The translations under genes were made by a program, and so were the position numbers. From JBBKXP01 sp038251315 (GTDB lineage: Bacteria > Pseudomonadota > Alphaproteobacteria > Rhodobacterales > Rhodobacteraceae), in contig JBBSBK010000002.1 in the NCBI GenBank assembly GCA_038251315.1, positions 1-64,000 on the forward strand: a stretch of DNA of 64,000 nt, written 5' to 3'. A model generated the notes under the pieces. The model saw only the letters and a list, made by a program, of their open reading frames with translations. It was not told the origin of the DNA and searched no databases. This document shows positions 44,683-53,504 of the stretch, piece after piece. The stretch's first letter is position 1. Every line of letters starts with the position of its first letter.

Positions 44683-47091
44683 TTAGCGGGCCAGCAGCCG
44701 CGCCTCGTGTTTCTTGAGTGCCTTGCGGGCGGACTGATACCCTTCAAGGCCGACCTGCGATTTCAGCGCCGGGAACAGTTCAAAGATCTCGTTCCGCTGA
44801 GCGTTTCCCAGACCTTTGAGGCTATAATCGCCGGGCTGGAAGCTTTCCGTCCATGCCCCGTTGGCCAATACGACCTCATGGCGCTCGAACATGAAGTGGA
44901 TGTAAGTCGTCGACACCACATCGACGATGTGAACACCGGCACTGCCGACCAAATGCTTGGCGGCGGCAAGGACTTCACGCTCTTCGAAGTAAAGCTGCGT
45001 GAGGTCCGATGCGACCAGCATGCGGTGGTTGGGCGATACCATCATGTCCCGTTCGGGCAGGCCATTACCAAGGCTTCCGGCCTTGATCAGGACCGGGCAA
45101 AGATGCGGAGCAGCGATCAGGGCCCTGCCAGACATCTCTTTGCGGCCGACCCAAGCGATGTCTTGAATGCCGTTGTCGCGTGTAATGATGCGGTCGCCTT
45201 CGACCAGCTCTTCGACCAAACGCTCGCCTTTCGGGGTCGCGATCATCGTCCCCGGCGTAAAGCAGGGAATCACGTTCTCGATTTCCGAAAAAGTCATCGT
45301 CGTGCCATCGTTGAAATAGACGGTCCCAGCTTCTGGGTCGGTGGTGCCATCTGTGCGGACCAGATAGACGATCCTGTCGACGTCACCGCCGGTCAGATCC
45401 AGCACGTCGACGTCGGAATTATCAGCATCTTCGCCACCGACGACGTTGTCGCCACCATTGCCGCCGATGATCAAGTCGGACCCGAAACCGCCATAGACCC
45501 CGTCGTTGCCGATGCCGCCGGTCAGGGTGTCGGCACCGTCGCCGCCATTAAGCAGATCGTTACCCTGTCCGCCGAACAGCGTGTCGTTGCCTTCGTCGCC
45601 ATAAAGCAGGTCATCGTCCACGCCACCGAACAGGGTGTCATCGCCGGTGCCGCCGAACAGCGTGTCATCATCGTCGTTTCCGGTGATGTAGTCGTTGCCC
45701 GCACCGCCGAACAGCGTGTCCATGTTGTTGTTGGTGACGAGGTCTTCGCCAAAGCTGTTGCTGTCGCCATTGCCGTCGATGTCGTCGGGCAGATCGAGGA
45801 TATCGGTGGTCAACCCGCCGATGATGACGTCATTGCCGTCGCCGCCATAAATCTCGTCGTTGCCTTCGGATCCGATAACGGTGTCGTCACCGGCGCCGCC
45901 TTCGACATAATCGTCATCGATCCCTGCGTCGACGGTGTCGTTGCCGGTGCCGCCATAGATCGAGTCGGCATCGTCGCCGGTAAAGACGGTGTCGTCACCC
46001 GCGCCGCCAAACACGACGTCTCGGTCATTGAACGGATCGGTGTCGGCGGAATAGACGCCGGGATACCCGATGTCAGGCAGTGGGTTCACATGGTTGGACG
46101 TATTGATGCAGTCATTCCCGGCGCCGCCATCCACGACGTCGTTGCCGCGTCCACCGTGAATCGTGTCGTTGCCGGTGTCGCCGTTGATGCTGTCATTACC
46201 TTCACCGCCGTAAATCACGTCGTTGTTGTTGCCGCCAGAAATGGTGTCGTTGCCGTCATCGCCATGAAGCGTGTCGTCGCCACCACCACCGTCGATGGTA
46301 TCGTCGCCGGTTCCGCCATAGACGAGATCGTTATTGGCACCTGCCCAAAGATCGTCGTTGCCCGCGCCACCATAAAGCTTGTCGTCGCCACCCGAAGCTT
46401 CCAGCTTGTCGTCGCCGTCACCGCCCTCCATGAGGTCATTGCCCGCACCGCCGAACAGCATATCATTGCCGGTTCCGCCATAGATCGTGTCGTCGCCGTC
46501 GTCGCCATAGGCGACGTCGTTGCCGGCATCACCATGGAGCGTGTCATTGCCAGGACCGCCATAGATCACGTCGTCGCCGTCATCGCCGTGGATCAGGTCA
46601 TGACCAACCTCGCCGTAGAGCGTATCGTTGCCGGCACCGCCGTAAACCGTGTCATCGCCTAACCCTGCCCTGACGGTATCGTTGCCGCCGTAGGCGTAAA
46701 TCAGGTCGTCGTTGCCGTCGGCCCCGTCGATGGTATCGCAGTCCGCATCGACATAGCCGGGAAGCATGATGTCATCGCCGTTCGTCCCGTCAACCTTGCC
46801 ATCGGGAGACTTTCCTCCACCTGTCCCCTTGGTACCGCATGTACCGGTTCCACCCGACCCTTTGCCCGTCCCGCGGGTGCCTCCGCTGCCCTTGCCTGCC
46901 CCGCGCGAGCCGCCAGAACCCTTGCCCGTCGCACCGGTGCCGCCGCTGCCATTGCCGGAGCCGTGCGCGCCGCCAGAACCGCTGGTATTAGTGCCGCCAT
47001 AGCCACCGGTATGATATGTCGTGTTGGCCGAACCTGCTGCTTCAGCGTCCTTGCCGGTTCCGTGATCCTCTGTCTTCGGTGCCTTCGACAT
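44683..47091 (-). CDS. RTX-repeat calcium-binding protein with C-terminal Hint domain
   Basis: 802 residues. Residues ~30-95 are a low-complexity glycine/threonine/serine/lysine tract with near-identical GKGSGGTRGT-type repeats. About residues 100-590 contain many GGxGxDxxxG RTX nonapeptides, expected to fold into a calcium-stabilised beta roll after type I secretion. From ~610 a Hint domain starts with CFTPGTMIATPKGERLVEEL and contains SPNHRM, the motif of self-processing Hedgehog/intein-like modules common in Roseobacter RTX proteins. There is no classical signal peptide. No type I secretion genes are adjacent. The methionine at 47091 has GGAAAAG upstream. Confidence 0.85.
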   Translation of the reverse strand: MSKAPKTEDHGTGKDAEAAGSANTTYHTGGYGGTNTSGSGGAHGSGNGSGGTGATGKGSGGSRGAGKGSGGTRGTGKGSGGTGTCGTKGTGGGKSPDGKVDGTNGDDIMLPGYVDADCDTIDGADGNDDLIYAYGGNDTVRAGLGDDTVYGGAGNDTLYGEVGHDLIHGDDGDDVIYGGPGNDTLHGDAGNDVAYGDDGDDTIYGGTGNDMLFGGAGNDLMEGGDGDDKLEASGGDDKLYGGAGNDDLWAGANNDLVYGGTGDDTIDGGGGDDTLHGDDGNDTISGGNNNDVIYGGEGNDSINGDTGNDTIHGGRGNDVVDGGAGNDCINTSNHVNPLPDIGYPGVYSADTDPFNDRDVVFGGAGDDTVFTGDDADSIYGGTGNDTVDAGIDDDYVEGGAGDDTVIGSEGNDEIYGGDGNDVIIGGLTTDILDLPDDIDGNGDSNSFGEDLVTNNNMDTLFGGAGNDYITGNDDDDTLFGGTGDDTLFGGVDDDLLYGDEGNDTLFGGQGNDLLNGGDGADTLTGGIGNDGVYGGFGSDLIIGGNGGDNVVGGEDADNSDVDVLDLTGGDVDRIVYLVRTDGTTDPEAGTVYFNDGTTMTFSEIENVIPCFTPGTMIATPKGERLVEELVEGDRIITRDNGIQDIAWVGRKEMSGRALIAAPHLCPVLIKAGSLGNGLPERDMMVSPNHRMLVASDLTQLYFEEREVLAAAKHLVGSAGVHIVDVVSTTYIHFMFERHEVVLANGAWTESFQPGDYSLKGLGNAQRNEIFELFPALKSQVGLEGYQSARKALKKHEARLLAR

Positions 47092-47501
47092 ATCTTTTCC
47101 ATTCACTTCAAATTGGCCGCACGGCCATATCGCCATGACCGGCAAAACCGGTCGCTCACTACCCAAAAATGTCCAAGACGGTTGCTGGCAGCTTCCGCAA
47201 GCAGACAGTATTTCCCCACCGCCCAAATTCATTGAAGTTGCTTTAAATGCAAACAAAACCGGCGTTCAGGCGCGGAGAGTGGTTATCTGATCCCGGCGCC
47301 AAAACAATCGACCCCGTATGGGCATGAATGTTCACGAATCCACGCCTGTTATGGGTCCAAACATGGTCGTTCATTCCGAATCAACAATAGAATCCGGCAA
47401 TGCGGTCGCAAAACTGCCTTAGTCTTGCCGCAAAATGAAGGTTATCGCGGTTCGGGCAAGCACCAGCCTGCGCCACCCGCTCAAGCCATTGGAACCCGCC
47501 G
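47092..47501. other. 410-bp divergent intergenic region
   Basis: The region separates the RTX/Hint gene (-) from the kinase-fold gene (+). I see no convincing gene. A perfect 17-bp inverted repeat, GACCGG-CAAAA-CCGGTC at 47137-47153, lies about 46 bases before the RTX start codon. It could be an operator or a leader hairpin. The rest is moderately AT-rich sequence without recognised motifs. Confidence 0.5.
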
Positions 47502-48599
47502 ATGTCGTCTGATCCTGCCCGATTGCCCGTGGAAGAACTCGCTTCCCAGATCGGCAAATTCTTCGGCGAGCAGGTGGTGCGGATCACCGCCCCCGGCGGG
47601 CGGTCGCGTGGCAGTTTTCGAGTTCAGCTGCAAAGCCGCAGCATTATTGCGACTTATCGCGACACGCGCGCCGAAACAGCCTACGAGGCGCGGATTCTTG
47701 CGGCGCTGTCGGCGCATTGCGACGACGTTCCGCAGTTTCTGGGTCTGGAAGAAGGTCTGCTGTTCCAGTCGGACGTCGGCCGCGTCCGGCTGGGCCAGAT
47801 GATCAGCATCACCGCTGAACCGGCGCGTCGGCAACAGCTGGCCGATGCCGCCGTCGCCGCGATTTTCCGCTATCAGCGTGCGGCAATAGCCACTGATCTG
47901 CGCCCGACATTACGCCACCTCGGGGCGACGCGCGATTGGGTGGAAAATGCCATTTCGGGCGCCGATGTACTTGCACGGCTCAGCGGTACCCCGGCGCCCG
48001 TTCTGGACCGAGACGCCGCGATTGCGGTCATGTCGGTGCCGCCGCTACAATTCCTGAAATGGGACTGCCGGGCGGGCAACGCCGCGCTGGATGACGCGGG
48101 AAAATTGCGTTGGTTCGATTTCGAATTTGCCGGGATGCGCCACGGTGCCGAGGATCTGGCATGGCTGATTGCTGACGAAGTCTGGCCTGTGTCGGTCGAC
48201 CTGATGTTCGGGATTGTGCGCGACCGTTATGACCGCACCCAAGGCCAAGCGATCGACGAGTATCTGGCCTATCTTTCGGTCTTCGCGACGTTTCACGCGC
48301 TTCAGCGGGTTTTGCTGATAATTCAGCAGGTGCGCAAACGCGGCTGGCGTTCGCGTGCGCGCATCCTGGCCCGCGACGACGTCGGATTGCATCCCGAAAT
48401 CGGTCAGAATATCTGCACCATTGCCGCCGATCTGGCCGACATGCAGGCCCTGACCCGGCCACTTATGCCGCTGATCGATTCGGTTCGCGCACAATTCAAG
48501 GCCGCCATGCCGGAAAACGATCGAAATGGTGCCGGTGGTCAGCAACTTTGCCAGATGCGCTTCGGGCCCGGTTTCAGCGATACATTGAGGAAGGGTTAA
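47502..48599 (+). CDS. Aminoglycoside-phosphotransferase-fold protein
   Basis: 365 residues. The central KWDCRAGNAALDDAGKLRWFDFEFAG resembles the catalytic loop and metal-binding segment of APH/choline-kinase-like proteins (D-x-x-x-x-N, then D-F-E), but the usual histidine before the first aspartate is replaced by tryptophan. The N-terminal nucleotide-binding half is poorly conserved. It may phosphorylate a small molecule or be a pseudokinase. The start ATG at 47502 lacks a strong ribosome site. Coding in this frame is supported by the motif and length. Confidence 0.6.
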   Translation: MSSDPARLPVEELASQIGKFFGEQVVRITAPGGRSRGSFRVQLQSRSIIATYRDTRAETAYEARILAALSAHCDDVPQFLGLEEGLLFQSDVGRVRLGQMISITAEPARRQQLADAAVAAIFRYQRAAIATDLRPTLRHLGATRDWVENAISGADVLARLSGTPAPVLDRDAAIAVMSVPPLQFLKWDCRAGNAALDDAGKLRWFDFEFAGMRHGAEDLAWLIADEVWPVSVDLMFGIVRDRYDRTQGQAIDEYLAYLSVFATFHALQRVLLIIQQVRKRGWRSRARILARDDVGLHPEIGQNICTIAADLADMQALTRPLMPLIDSVRAQFKAAMPENDRNGAGGQQLCQMRFGPGFSDTLRKG

Positions 48600-48600
48600 G

Positions 48601-48966
48601 CGGTCGGGCGGCCGCATTACGCTTGAAGCTCTCACCGGCCACTGGGGCGCGATGGGCGCTTGCGATCCGTCGGTCACCCACCTCGCACTGCGGCTTTTGA
48701 TCCTCACGGGAGTTCGGTCCAAACCGATCAGATTCCTGCACCTCGAACAGATCGTGGATGACGTCTGGACGGTGCCCGCCGTGTTCATGAAGGGTCGACG
48801 TGACGCCACCAGTGACTTCAGGGTGCCGTTAGTTCCGGAGGCTCTCGCCGTCTTAGCCCAGGCCCGCCGCCAATGGGCCGTTCATCGGGCGCGATACATG
48901 ACGCTGAAAACAATGGCCGCTTTGAGCGATGATGCCATCGTCAGCCTGCCCGTCGTGGCGCGCTGA
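48601..48966 (+). pseudogene. Tyrosine-recombinase (integrase) remnant
   Basis: About 120 residues. The segment LRLLILTGVRSKPIRFLHLEQI...WTVPAVFMKGRRDATSDFRVPLVPEAL matches the catalytic domain core of Rhodobacterales integrases, retaining the first catalytic arginine (TGVRS) and the K-containing beta hairpin. The N-terminal arm and core-binding domains are absent, as are the C-terminal HxxR and tyrosine. It is thus a degraded fragment marking an old integration event directly after the kinase-fold gene. Confidence 0.75.
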
Positions 48967-49045
48967 TCAAGCAGGCCCACGCCGGATGTCACGGTGATCT
49001 CCACGGCCAACTACACCAATCATTGGGACACGATCCCCACACTAC

Positions 49046-49068
49046 CTTGGCGTAATGGCTTGGCGTAA
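49046..49068 (+). repeat. Two direct 10-bp repeats before the LLM oxidoreductase gene
   Basis: CTTGGCGTAA occurs at 49046-49055 and 49059-49068, 13 bases apart, about 30 bases before the next start codon. It might be an operator half-site pair or residue of the neighbouring degraded element. Confidence 0.5.
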
Positions 49069-49095
49069 CTAACTGTCGAGGTGAAGGGGCAAACT

Positions 49096-50103
49096 ATGCA
49101 AAAATTCTCACTGCTCGATCTGTCGCCGATACCGGAGGGCAAGACCGCTGCCGATGCGCTGTCCAATACGGCAGAGCTTGCGCAGGCCGCAGAGAAGGCG
49201 GGATACTATCGCTTCTGGCTCGCCGAACATCACAACATGCCCGGTATCGCGAGTGCTGCGACCGCGGTCGTCATCGGCCACGTCGCTGCAGCAACGCAGA
49301 CAATGCGCATTGGCGCCGGTGGGATCATGTTGCCCAATCATGCGCCCCTCGTTGTGGCGGAACAGTTCGGCACGCTGGCGACGCTTTACCCAGACCGGAT
49401 CGACCTTGGCCTTGGCCGCGCCCCCGGAACGGATATGGCCACCGCCCGCGCCCTGCGTCGGCACATGGCCCCCGAGGACAGCTTTCCCCAGGATGTGCAG
49501 GAATTGATCGCGTATTTCGGCGATATGCCGGACGGCGCCCCCGTCCGGGCCATTCCGGGGGCTGGCACGCATGTGCCGGTCTGGATCCTGGGTTCGAGCC
49601 TCTATGGCGCGCAACTGGCGGCCTATCTGGGCCTGCCCTACGCGTTTGCCTCGCATTTCGCCCCCGACATGCTGAAAGAGGCCCTGTCGATCTACCGGTC
49701 GTCATTTCGCCCCTCGAAGGCGCTGGCGCAGCCCTATGCGATGATGGCGGCGGGGGTCTGTGCGGCGCAAACCGATTCCGAGGCTGCATATCTGCGCTCG
49801 TCCCAGATCCTCGCGTTTTCGAGGATGCGCACCGGCAAACCGGGCAAGTTGCCTTATCCGACGGACGATCTTACCCGCCAAGTGCCGGAGTCGGTAAGAA
49901 CGCAGGTCGATCACGCCCTGTCGTGTTCGGCGACCGGATCGCCGGCGACCATCAGGAAGCAGCTTGCTGCCCTCATCGACACCTATCGGCCTGACGAACT
50001 GCTGGTGACGGGCATGATCCACGATCACGCAGCACGGGTCCGGTCCTTCGAGATTGCCGCCGACGTGCTGACCGAGTTGACCGCGATGACGAAGGTCGCT
50101 TGA
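49096..50103 (+). CDS. LLM-class flavin-dependent oxidoreductase
   Basis: 335 residues of the luciferase-like monooxygenase TIM barrel. Motifs are FWLAEHHNMPGIASAATAVVIGHVAAAT, IRIGAGGIMLPNHAPLVVAEQF-like segment with GAGGIMLPNH, and IDLGLGRAPGTD. This is the subgroup that uses FMN, often annotated as alkanal monooxygenase-like with unknown substrate. The ATG at 49096 follows AAGGGG; an in-frame GTG at 49081 is possible. It is convergent with the MFS fusion gene. Confidence 0.92.
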   Translation: MQKFSLLDLSPIPEGKTAADALSNTAELAQAAEKAGYYRFWLAEHHNMPGIASAATAVVIGHVAAATQTMRIGAGGIMLPNHAPLVVAEQFGTLATLYPDRIDLGLGRAPGTDMATARALRRHMAPEDSFPQDVQELIAYFGDMPDGAPVRAIPGAGTHVPVWILGSSLYGAQLAAYLGLPYAFASHFAPDMLKEALSIYRSSFRPSKALAQPYAMMAAGVCAAQTDSEAAYLRSSQILAFSRMRTGKPGKLPYPTDDLTRQVPESVRTQVDHALSCSATGSPATIRKQLAALIDTYRPDELLVTGMIHDHAARVRSFEIAADVLTELTAMTKVA

Positions 50104-50136
50104 ACCGCTAACGGCAGTAGCCCAGAGTAGAAGACA

Positions 50137-51771
50137 CTATTCCGGGATTTCGGTCGGTTCAGGTCTGAGCGGTGTATCATCGCGAAGTGAGATCGCCTGC
50201 CGCTCGATCATGCGATGCACCTTGGGCGGCGCTTTGCCGCGATGCAGTTTCAGAAGCCGCCCATAGGATTCGGCATCGGATTGCGTTCGCCGCTCATGGT
50301 GACGGACATATTCGACCCACGTGGGAACATGATAGGTTTCGGTCCAGATGCTTGGGTTTTCCAGATCGCGTAACAGCGCCCATTGTTGCGCCCCATCACG
50401 AATTCTGACGCGCCGCCGCGCGTTCATCGCGGCCAGAAATTCGGGCACGTCATCTTGGGCAATCTCATAATCGACCATGATCATGATCGGCCCACTGCGC
50501 TGTTTCAGATCCAGCCGCAGGGATGGTTCCTTGAAGGTGTTCAGCGGGTCCAGATTGAGGTTCGTGGAATCCGGCAAAGGGACAGCCAAGCCCGCCAATG
50601 CGCCGACGATCAGCATGGTGGCGGCAACAAACATCGCCCGGTCCGCACCGAAGTTTTCAGCGATTGCGCCCCAGGCCCAGCTTCCACCCGCCATGCCGCC
50701 AAACACGCCGGTCTGATACAGCGCAAGGGACCTGCCAACCACCCAACGTGGCGTGGACAACTGGATCGTGACGTTAAACAAGGACAGGGCGATGACCCAG
50801 GCAGCGCCTGCCAACAAAAGGGCCGCGCCACTGAACAGATAGTGATTGCTGACACCCAGCGTGACGCTGCTGACGGCAAAGACGATGAATGCGACCTGCG
50901 TGATGCGTTCGTTTTGAAAACGTGCCCGCAGTTGGGCGTTCAGCAGCGCACCGCCCACAGCACCCGCGCCGAAACAGCCCAGCAGCACGCCGTAAACGAT
51001 GGCCCCGCCCTGCAAGATATCCCGGACGATCAGAGGGAGCAGGGCGAGGATCGCGATCGCGGACAGGCCAAACAGAAAACCCCGAAAGATCACTTTCATC
51101 AGGTTGGGCGACATCGCGACATAGCGCAGGCCCGCTGAAAACGCGCTGCCCATCGGTTCGCGTGGCAGGCGGCGCTGTGGCATGGCCGGTCGCCAGAACC
51201 AAAGGGCGGAAATGATGCCGACATAGCTGAAGGCGTTCACCGTGAACGCCGCTGCGGCACCGGCGATTGCGACGATTGCGCCACCCGCGGCAGGCCCGAT
51301 ACTGCGCATCAGGTTGAAGCCCATGCTGTTAAGCGAAACCGCTGCCGACAATTCGTCCCGCGACACGATATCGCCCATCGATGCCTGCCAAGACGGGTTA
51401 TGCAAGGCTGTGCCGCACCCGATCAGGAAGGTGAACATCAAGAGCAGCCAGGGCGACAGCAGTCCTTCGTAGGCCATAATGGCCAACACGATCGACACCA
51501 TGAGCATGAAGGATTGTGCGATCAGCATGACCTTGCGGCGGTCGAAATTGTCGGCGAACACACCGGCCAGCAGGGAAAAGATCATGATTGGCAGGGTGAC
51601 TGATGACTGCACCAGCGCAACCATACTTTGGGACTGTGTCAGCGACGTCATCATCCAGGCGGCCCCAACTGCCTGGACAAGCCCGCCGAAGTTCGAGGCG
51701 AGTGCCGCGATCCACAGCATGCGGAACGTCTGGTTTTGGAAGAGCGTCAATGTAGATGTGCTTTGGGGCAC
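50137..51771 (-). CDS. MFS transporter (EntS-type) fused to a C-terminal monooxygenase-like barrel domain
   Basis: 544 residues. The first ~410 form a 12-helix MFS domain of the enterobactin-exporter type, with loop AGVFADNFDRRKVMLIAQ and SLNSMGFNLMRSIGPAAGGAIVA. The C-terminal ~115 residues (PIMIMVDYEIAQDDVPEFLAAMN, then WTETYHVPTWVEYVRHHERRT) resemble the dimeric alpha+beta barrel of antibiotic-biosynthesis monooxygenases. The start is GTG with AAGGGAG at ideal spacing. The substrate is unknown. Confidence 0.85.
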   Translation of the reverse strand: MPQSTSTLTLFQNQTFRMLWIAALASNFGGLVQAVGAAWMMTSLTQSQSMVALVQSSVTLPIMIFSLLAGVFADNFDRRKVMLIAQSFMLMVSIVLAIMAYEGLLSPWLLLMFTFLIGCGTALHNPSWQASMGDIVSRDELSAAVSLNSMGFNLMRSIGPAAGGAIVAIAGAAAAFTVNAFSYVGIISALWFWRPAMPQRRLPREPMGSAFSAGLRYVAMSPNLMKVIFRGFLFGLSAIAILALLPLIVRDILQGGAIVYGVLLGCFGAGAVGGALLNAQLRARFQNERITQVAFIVFAVSSVTLGVSNHYLFSGAALLLAGAAWVIALSLFNVTIQLSTPRWVVGRSLALYQTGVFGGMAGGSWAWGAIAENFGADRAMFVAATMLIVGALAGLAVPLPDSTNLNLDPLNTFKEPSLRLDLKQRSGPIMIMVDYEIAQDDVPEFLAAMNARRRVRIRDGAQQWALLRDLENPSIWTETYHVPTWVEYVRHHERRTQSDAESYGRLLKLHRGKAPPKVHRMIERQAISLRDDTPLRPEPTEIPE

Positions 51772-51795
51772 CAGACGCTCCCTTCAATGATCCAA

Positions 51796-51890
51796 TTCTA
51801 CAATGATTGATACGGCCACACTCCTCGCTCGGCAACCTGACGCCTGCACAAACGCGCCGGACGCTTGAGCAATTGGGGCTCCGCGCCCGC
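51796..51890 (+). pseudogene. IS3-family transposase C-terminal remnant
   Basis: The + strand reads FYND in one frame and then, after a small frameshift, IRPHSSLGNLTPAQ in another. Together these match the well-known end of IS3 OrfB transposases (YN..RPHSSLG..TPA). Nothing else of the element is visible; the rest of the 309-bp gap up to 52080 shows no recognised gene. It is the trace of a deleted insertion sequence. Confidence 0.75.
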
Positions 51891-52080
51891 CGCGCTTGCG
51901 ACACCCGAAATCGACGACTATCAAACCAGCAGACACTCATTGCAAGCGCGGGACGAACGGGCGCAGGTCATTCCAACAAGTACCCTCGCCATTCCTGCCT
52001 CAGCGGCTTCGTTTAATCCCCCGATTCAGGTCTTTACCGAAGCGCTTCAAATGATCGGATGTCAATCGAGCCGTCGGAGC

Positions 52081-52467
52081 CTAAGTTTGTCGGCGGTCCC
52101 AGATTGCTGTAATCTGGTCGGCGAGCGTCATGGGATCGAAGGGCTTGGCGATCACCTCGAGCGCACCAAGTTTCATTAAGTGCGCGACATCTTCGGATCG
52201 GGCCTTGGCCGTCATGAAAATCGTTGGCACTTCCGCAAAGTTTGGAACCTCGCGGATCTTGCTCAACAATGTGTCGCCGGTCATTTCCGGCATCATCACG
52301 TCGAGGAGCAGAAGATCCGGCTGAAAGCCCCCGATGACGGAAAGAGCTTCTTCCCCAGAGGCGGCTTGCATCACAGTGAGATCGCCCACGGTTTCAAGCG
52401 CGATGAGGGCGATCTCACGAATGTCGTCGTCATCGTCGACATGCAAAATGCGGGGACTATCGGACAT
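52081..52467 (-). CDS. Single-domain response regulator (CheY-like)
   Basis: 128 residues, a receiver domain alone. Phosphoacceptor Asp56 lies in LLLLDVMMPEM, the acidic cluster is DDDDD at 11-15, the conserved Thr/Ser is in IFMTAKA and Lys108 is in AKPFDP. With no output domain it likely shuttles phosphate or acts by protein contact. It is downstream of luxI on the same strand by 78 bases, so probably cotranscribed, and may receive phosphate from the histidine kinase or Hpt protein encoded on the other side. Confidence 0.92.
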   Translation of the reverse strand: MSDSPRILHVDDDDDIREIALIALETVGDLTVMQAASGEEALSVIGGFQPDLLLLDVMMPEMTGDTLLSKIREVPNFAEVPTIFMTAKARSEDVAHLMKLGALEVIAKPFDPMTLADQITAIWDRRQT

Positions 52468-52545
52468 GAGAGAGATCGCACCTCGTATTCAGAGCAGGAA
52501 AACAATATTGCAACACTCAACGACAAACCTGGGAATCCGCAAACG

Positions 52546-53328
52546 TCAGGATGCCCCGGAACAAACACCCACCTTTTTTCCCGTATCCGGCGGCGTCACC
52601 AATTCGGCAACGTTCATCAGCGCGGCCCGCGACAAGTCCGCGGCGAACCGAATGACCGGGCCGACAGCCGTCGCGTTCATGCCGATCCGCTTCATCCAAC
52701 GTTTGAAGACTGCCGGCACGATGCCGATCACGTGGGTGGCGCCGACAGCTTGGGCGGCAATCGCCATCTGATACATCAGAAGCTGCTGCACATCGGCACG
52801 CCGCCCCGCATCGACCGTGGGAGCGACGAAAAGCCGCGACGCTTCCCAAAGGTGTTCGCTTTCAGGGGCCCGGAAATAAAGGACATCAGCCTGAAGATCA
52901 TCAAGAAGACCCAGTTGCGCATCACGGATCATATAGCTGTGCAGGCCGCACCTGGCGGTTGTGGGGGTGATCCGAATGCCGGCGAGCACCTCGCCTCTCT
53001 CGTGCACGACGATCCAGCGGGCCACTGGTGTATCATATTGATCGAACTCCATGCCGTCGATCTCCGGCAGATTCCAGTTCTTGTCGCGAATGAAGACATC
53101 GTGCCGGGCGCGCAGGTAACGCACGAAAAGGTCGCCATGGTGGTGCAAGTTCAACATCGACAGCGTCGTCGCGCGTAAAGACTCACCTGGCGCGAGCAAG
53201 CTTTGCATGTCCAAACCAGTGGGCCTGACGGGAATGGCGGCAATGCCGGGCTCGCACTCTTGCTGCGACCGCAGTTCCGGAAAAACCGACTGCGCCCGCG
53301 ATCTGCCGGATTCCAGACGTGCCTGCAT
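52546..53328 (-). CDS. Acyl-homoserine-lactone synthase (LuxI family)
   Basis: 260 residues; internal methionines around residues 41 and 58 are alternative starts because the LuxI domain begins near 60. All family hallmarks are present: RARHDVFIRDKNW (Arg, Phe, Trp), EFDQYD, AGIRITPT and WEASRLFVAP. It makes an N-acyl-homoserine-lactone signal from SAM and acyl-ACP; chain length is not predictable. No luxR is adjacent. It sits divergently against a histidine kinase, receiver and Hpt module with a dyad between them. Confidence 0.93.
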   Translation of the reverse strand: MQARLESGRSRAQSVFPELRSQQECEPGIAAIPVRPTGLDMQSLLAPGESLRATTLSMLNLHHHGDLFVRYLRARHDVFIRDKNWNLPEIDGMEFDQYDTPVARWIVVHERGEVLAGIRITPTTARCGLHSYMIRDAQLGLLDDLQADVLYFRAPESEHLWEASRLFVAPTVDAGRRADVQQLLMYQMAIAAQAVGATHVIGIVPAVFKRWMKRIGMNATAVGPVIRFAADLSRAALMNVAELVTPPDTGKKVGVCSGAS

Positions 53329-53424
53329 TCTCTACCTCAGCGTGTTATCATTTCTTAAGGTCATCCGCTGGATTGCATGATGTCGCCACACTGTTGCCAC
53401 ATATCATACTAAAATAGCTGTAAG

Positions 53425-53442
53425 TGTGCTTTGGGGAGCACA
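53425..53442. promoter_or_regulatory. 18-bp perfect dyad between luxI and the histidine kinase gene
   Basis: TGTGCT-TTGGGG-AGCACA, 6-bp arms around a 6-bp spacer, 62 bases before the kinase start and about 97 bases before the luxI start. Its size and symmetry resemble lux boxes, the LuxR-AHL operators, though the arm sequence is not the Vibrio consensus. Confidence 0.45.
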
Positions 53443-53504
53443 ACAACCGCCGCTGCCTTCGTGGCTCAACCTAGACACGAATTTTCGAGGCCAGGAGGCG
53501 ACCG

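Noticed and set aside
44626..46662. A 678-codon open frame on the + strand opposite the RTX gene, rich in V/A/D repeats
   Set aside because: It is the reverse complement of the RTX nonapeptide repeats. The repetitive codons leave the antisense frame open; it has no family motif and the minus-strand protein has clear RTX and Hint domains.
45400..46700. Dense short DNA repeats that could suggest a CRISPR array
   Set aside because: The repeats are degenerate, follow codon periodicity and encode GGxGxD motifs; there are no regular unique spacers and no cas genes.
51807..52016. A 69-codon + strand gene
   Set aside because: Only its first ~14 codons match an IS3 transposase end, entered through a frameshift; the rest has no similarity, so it is treated as a remnant.
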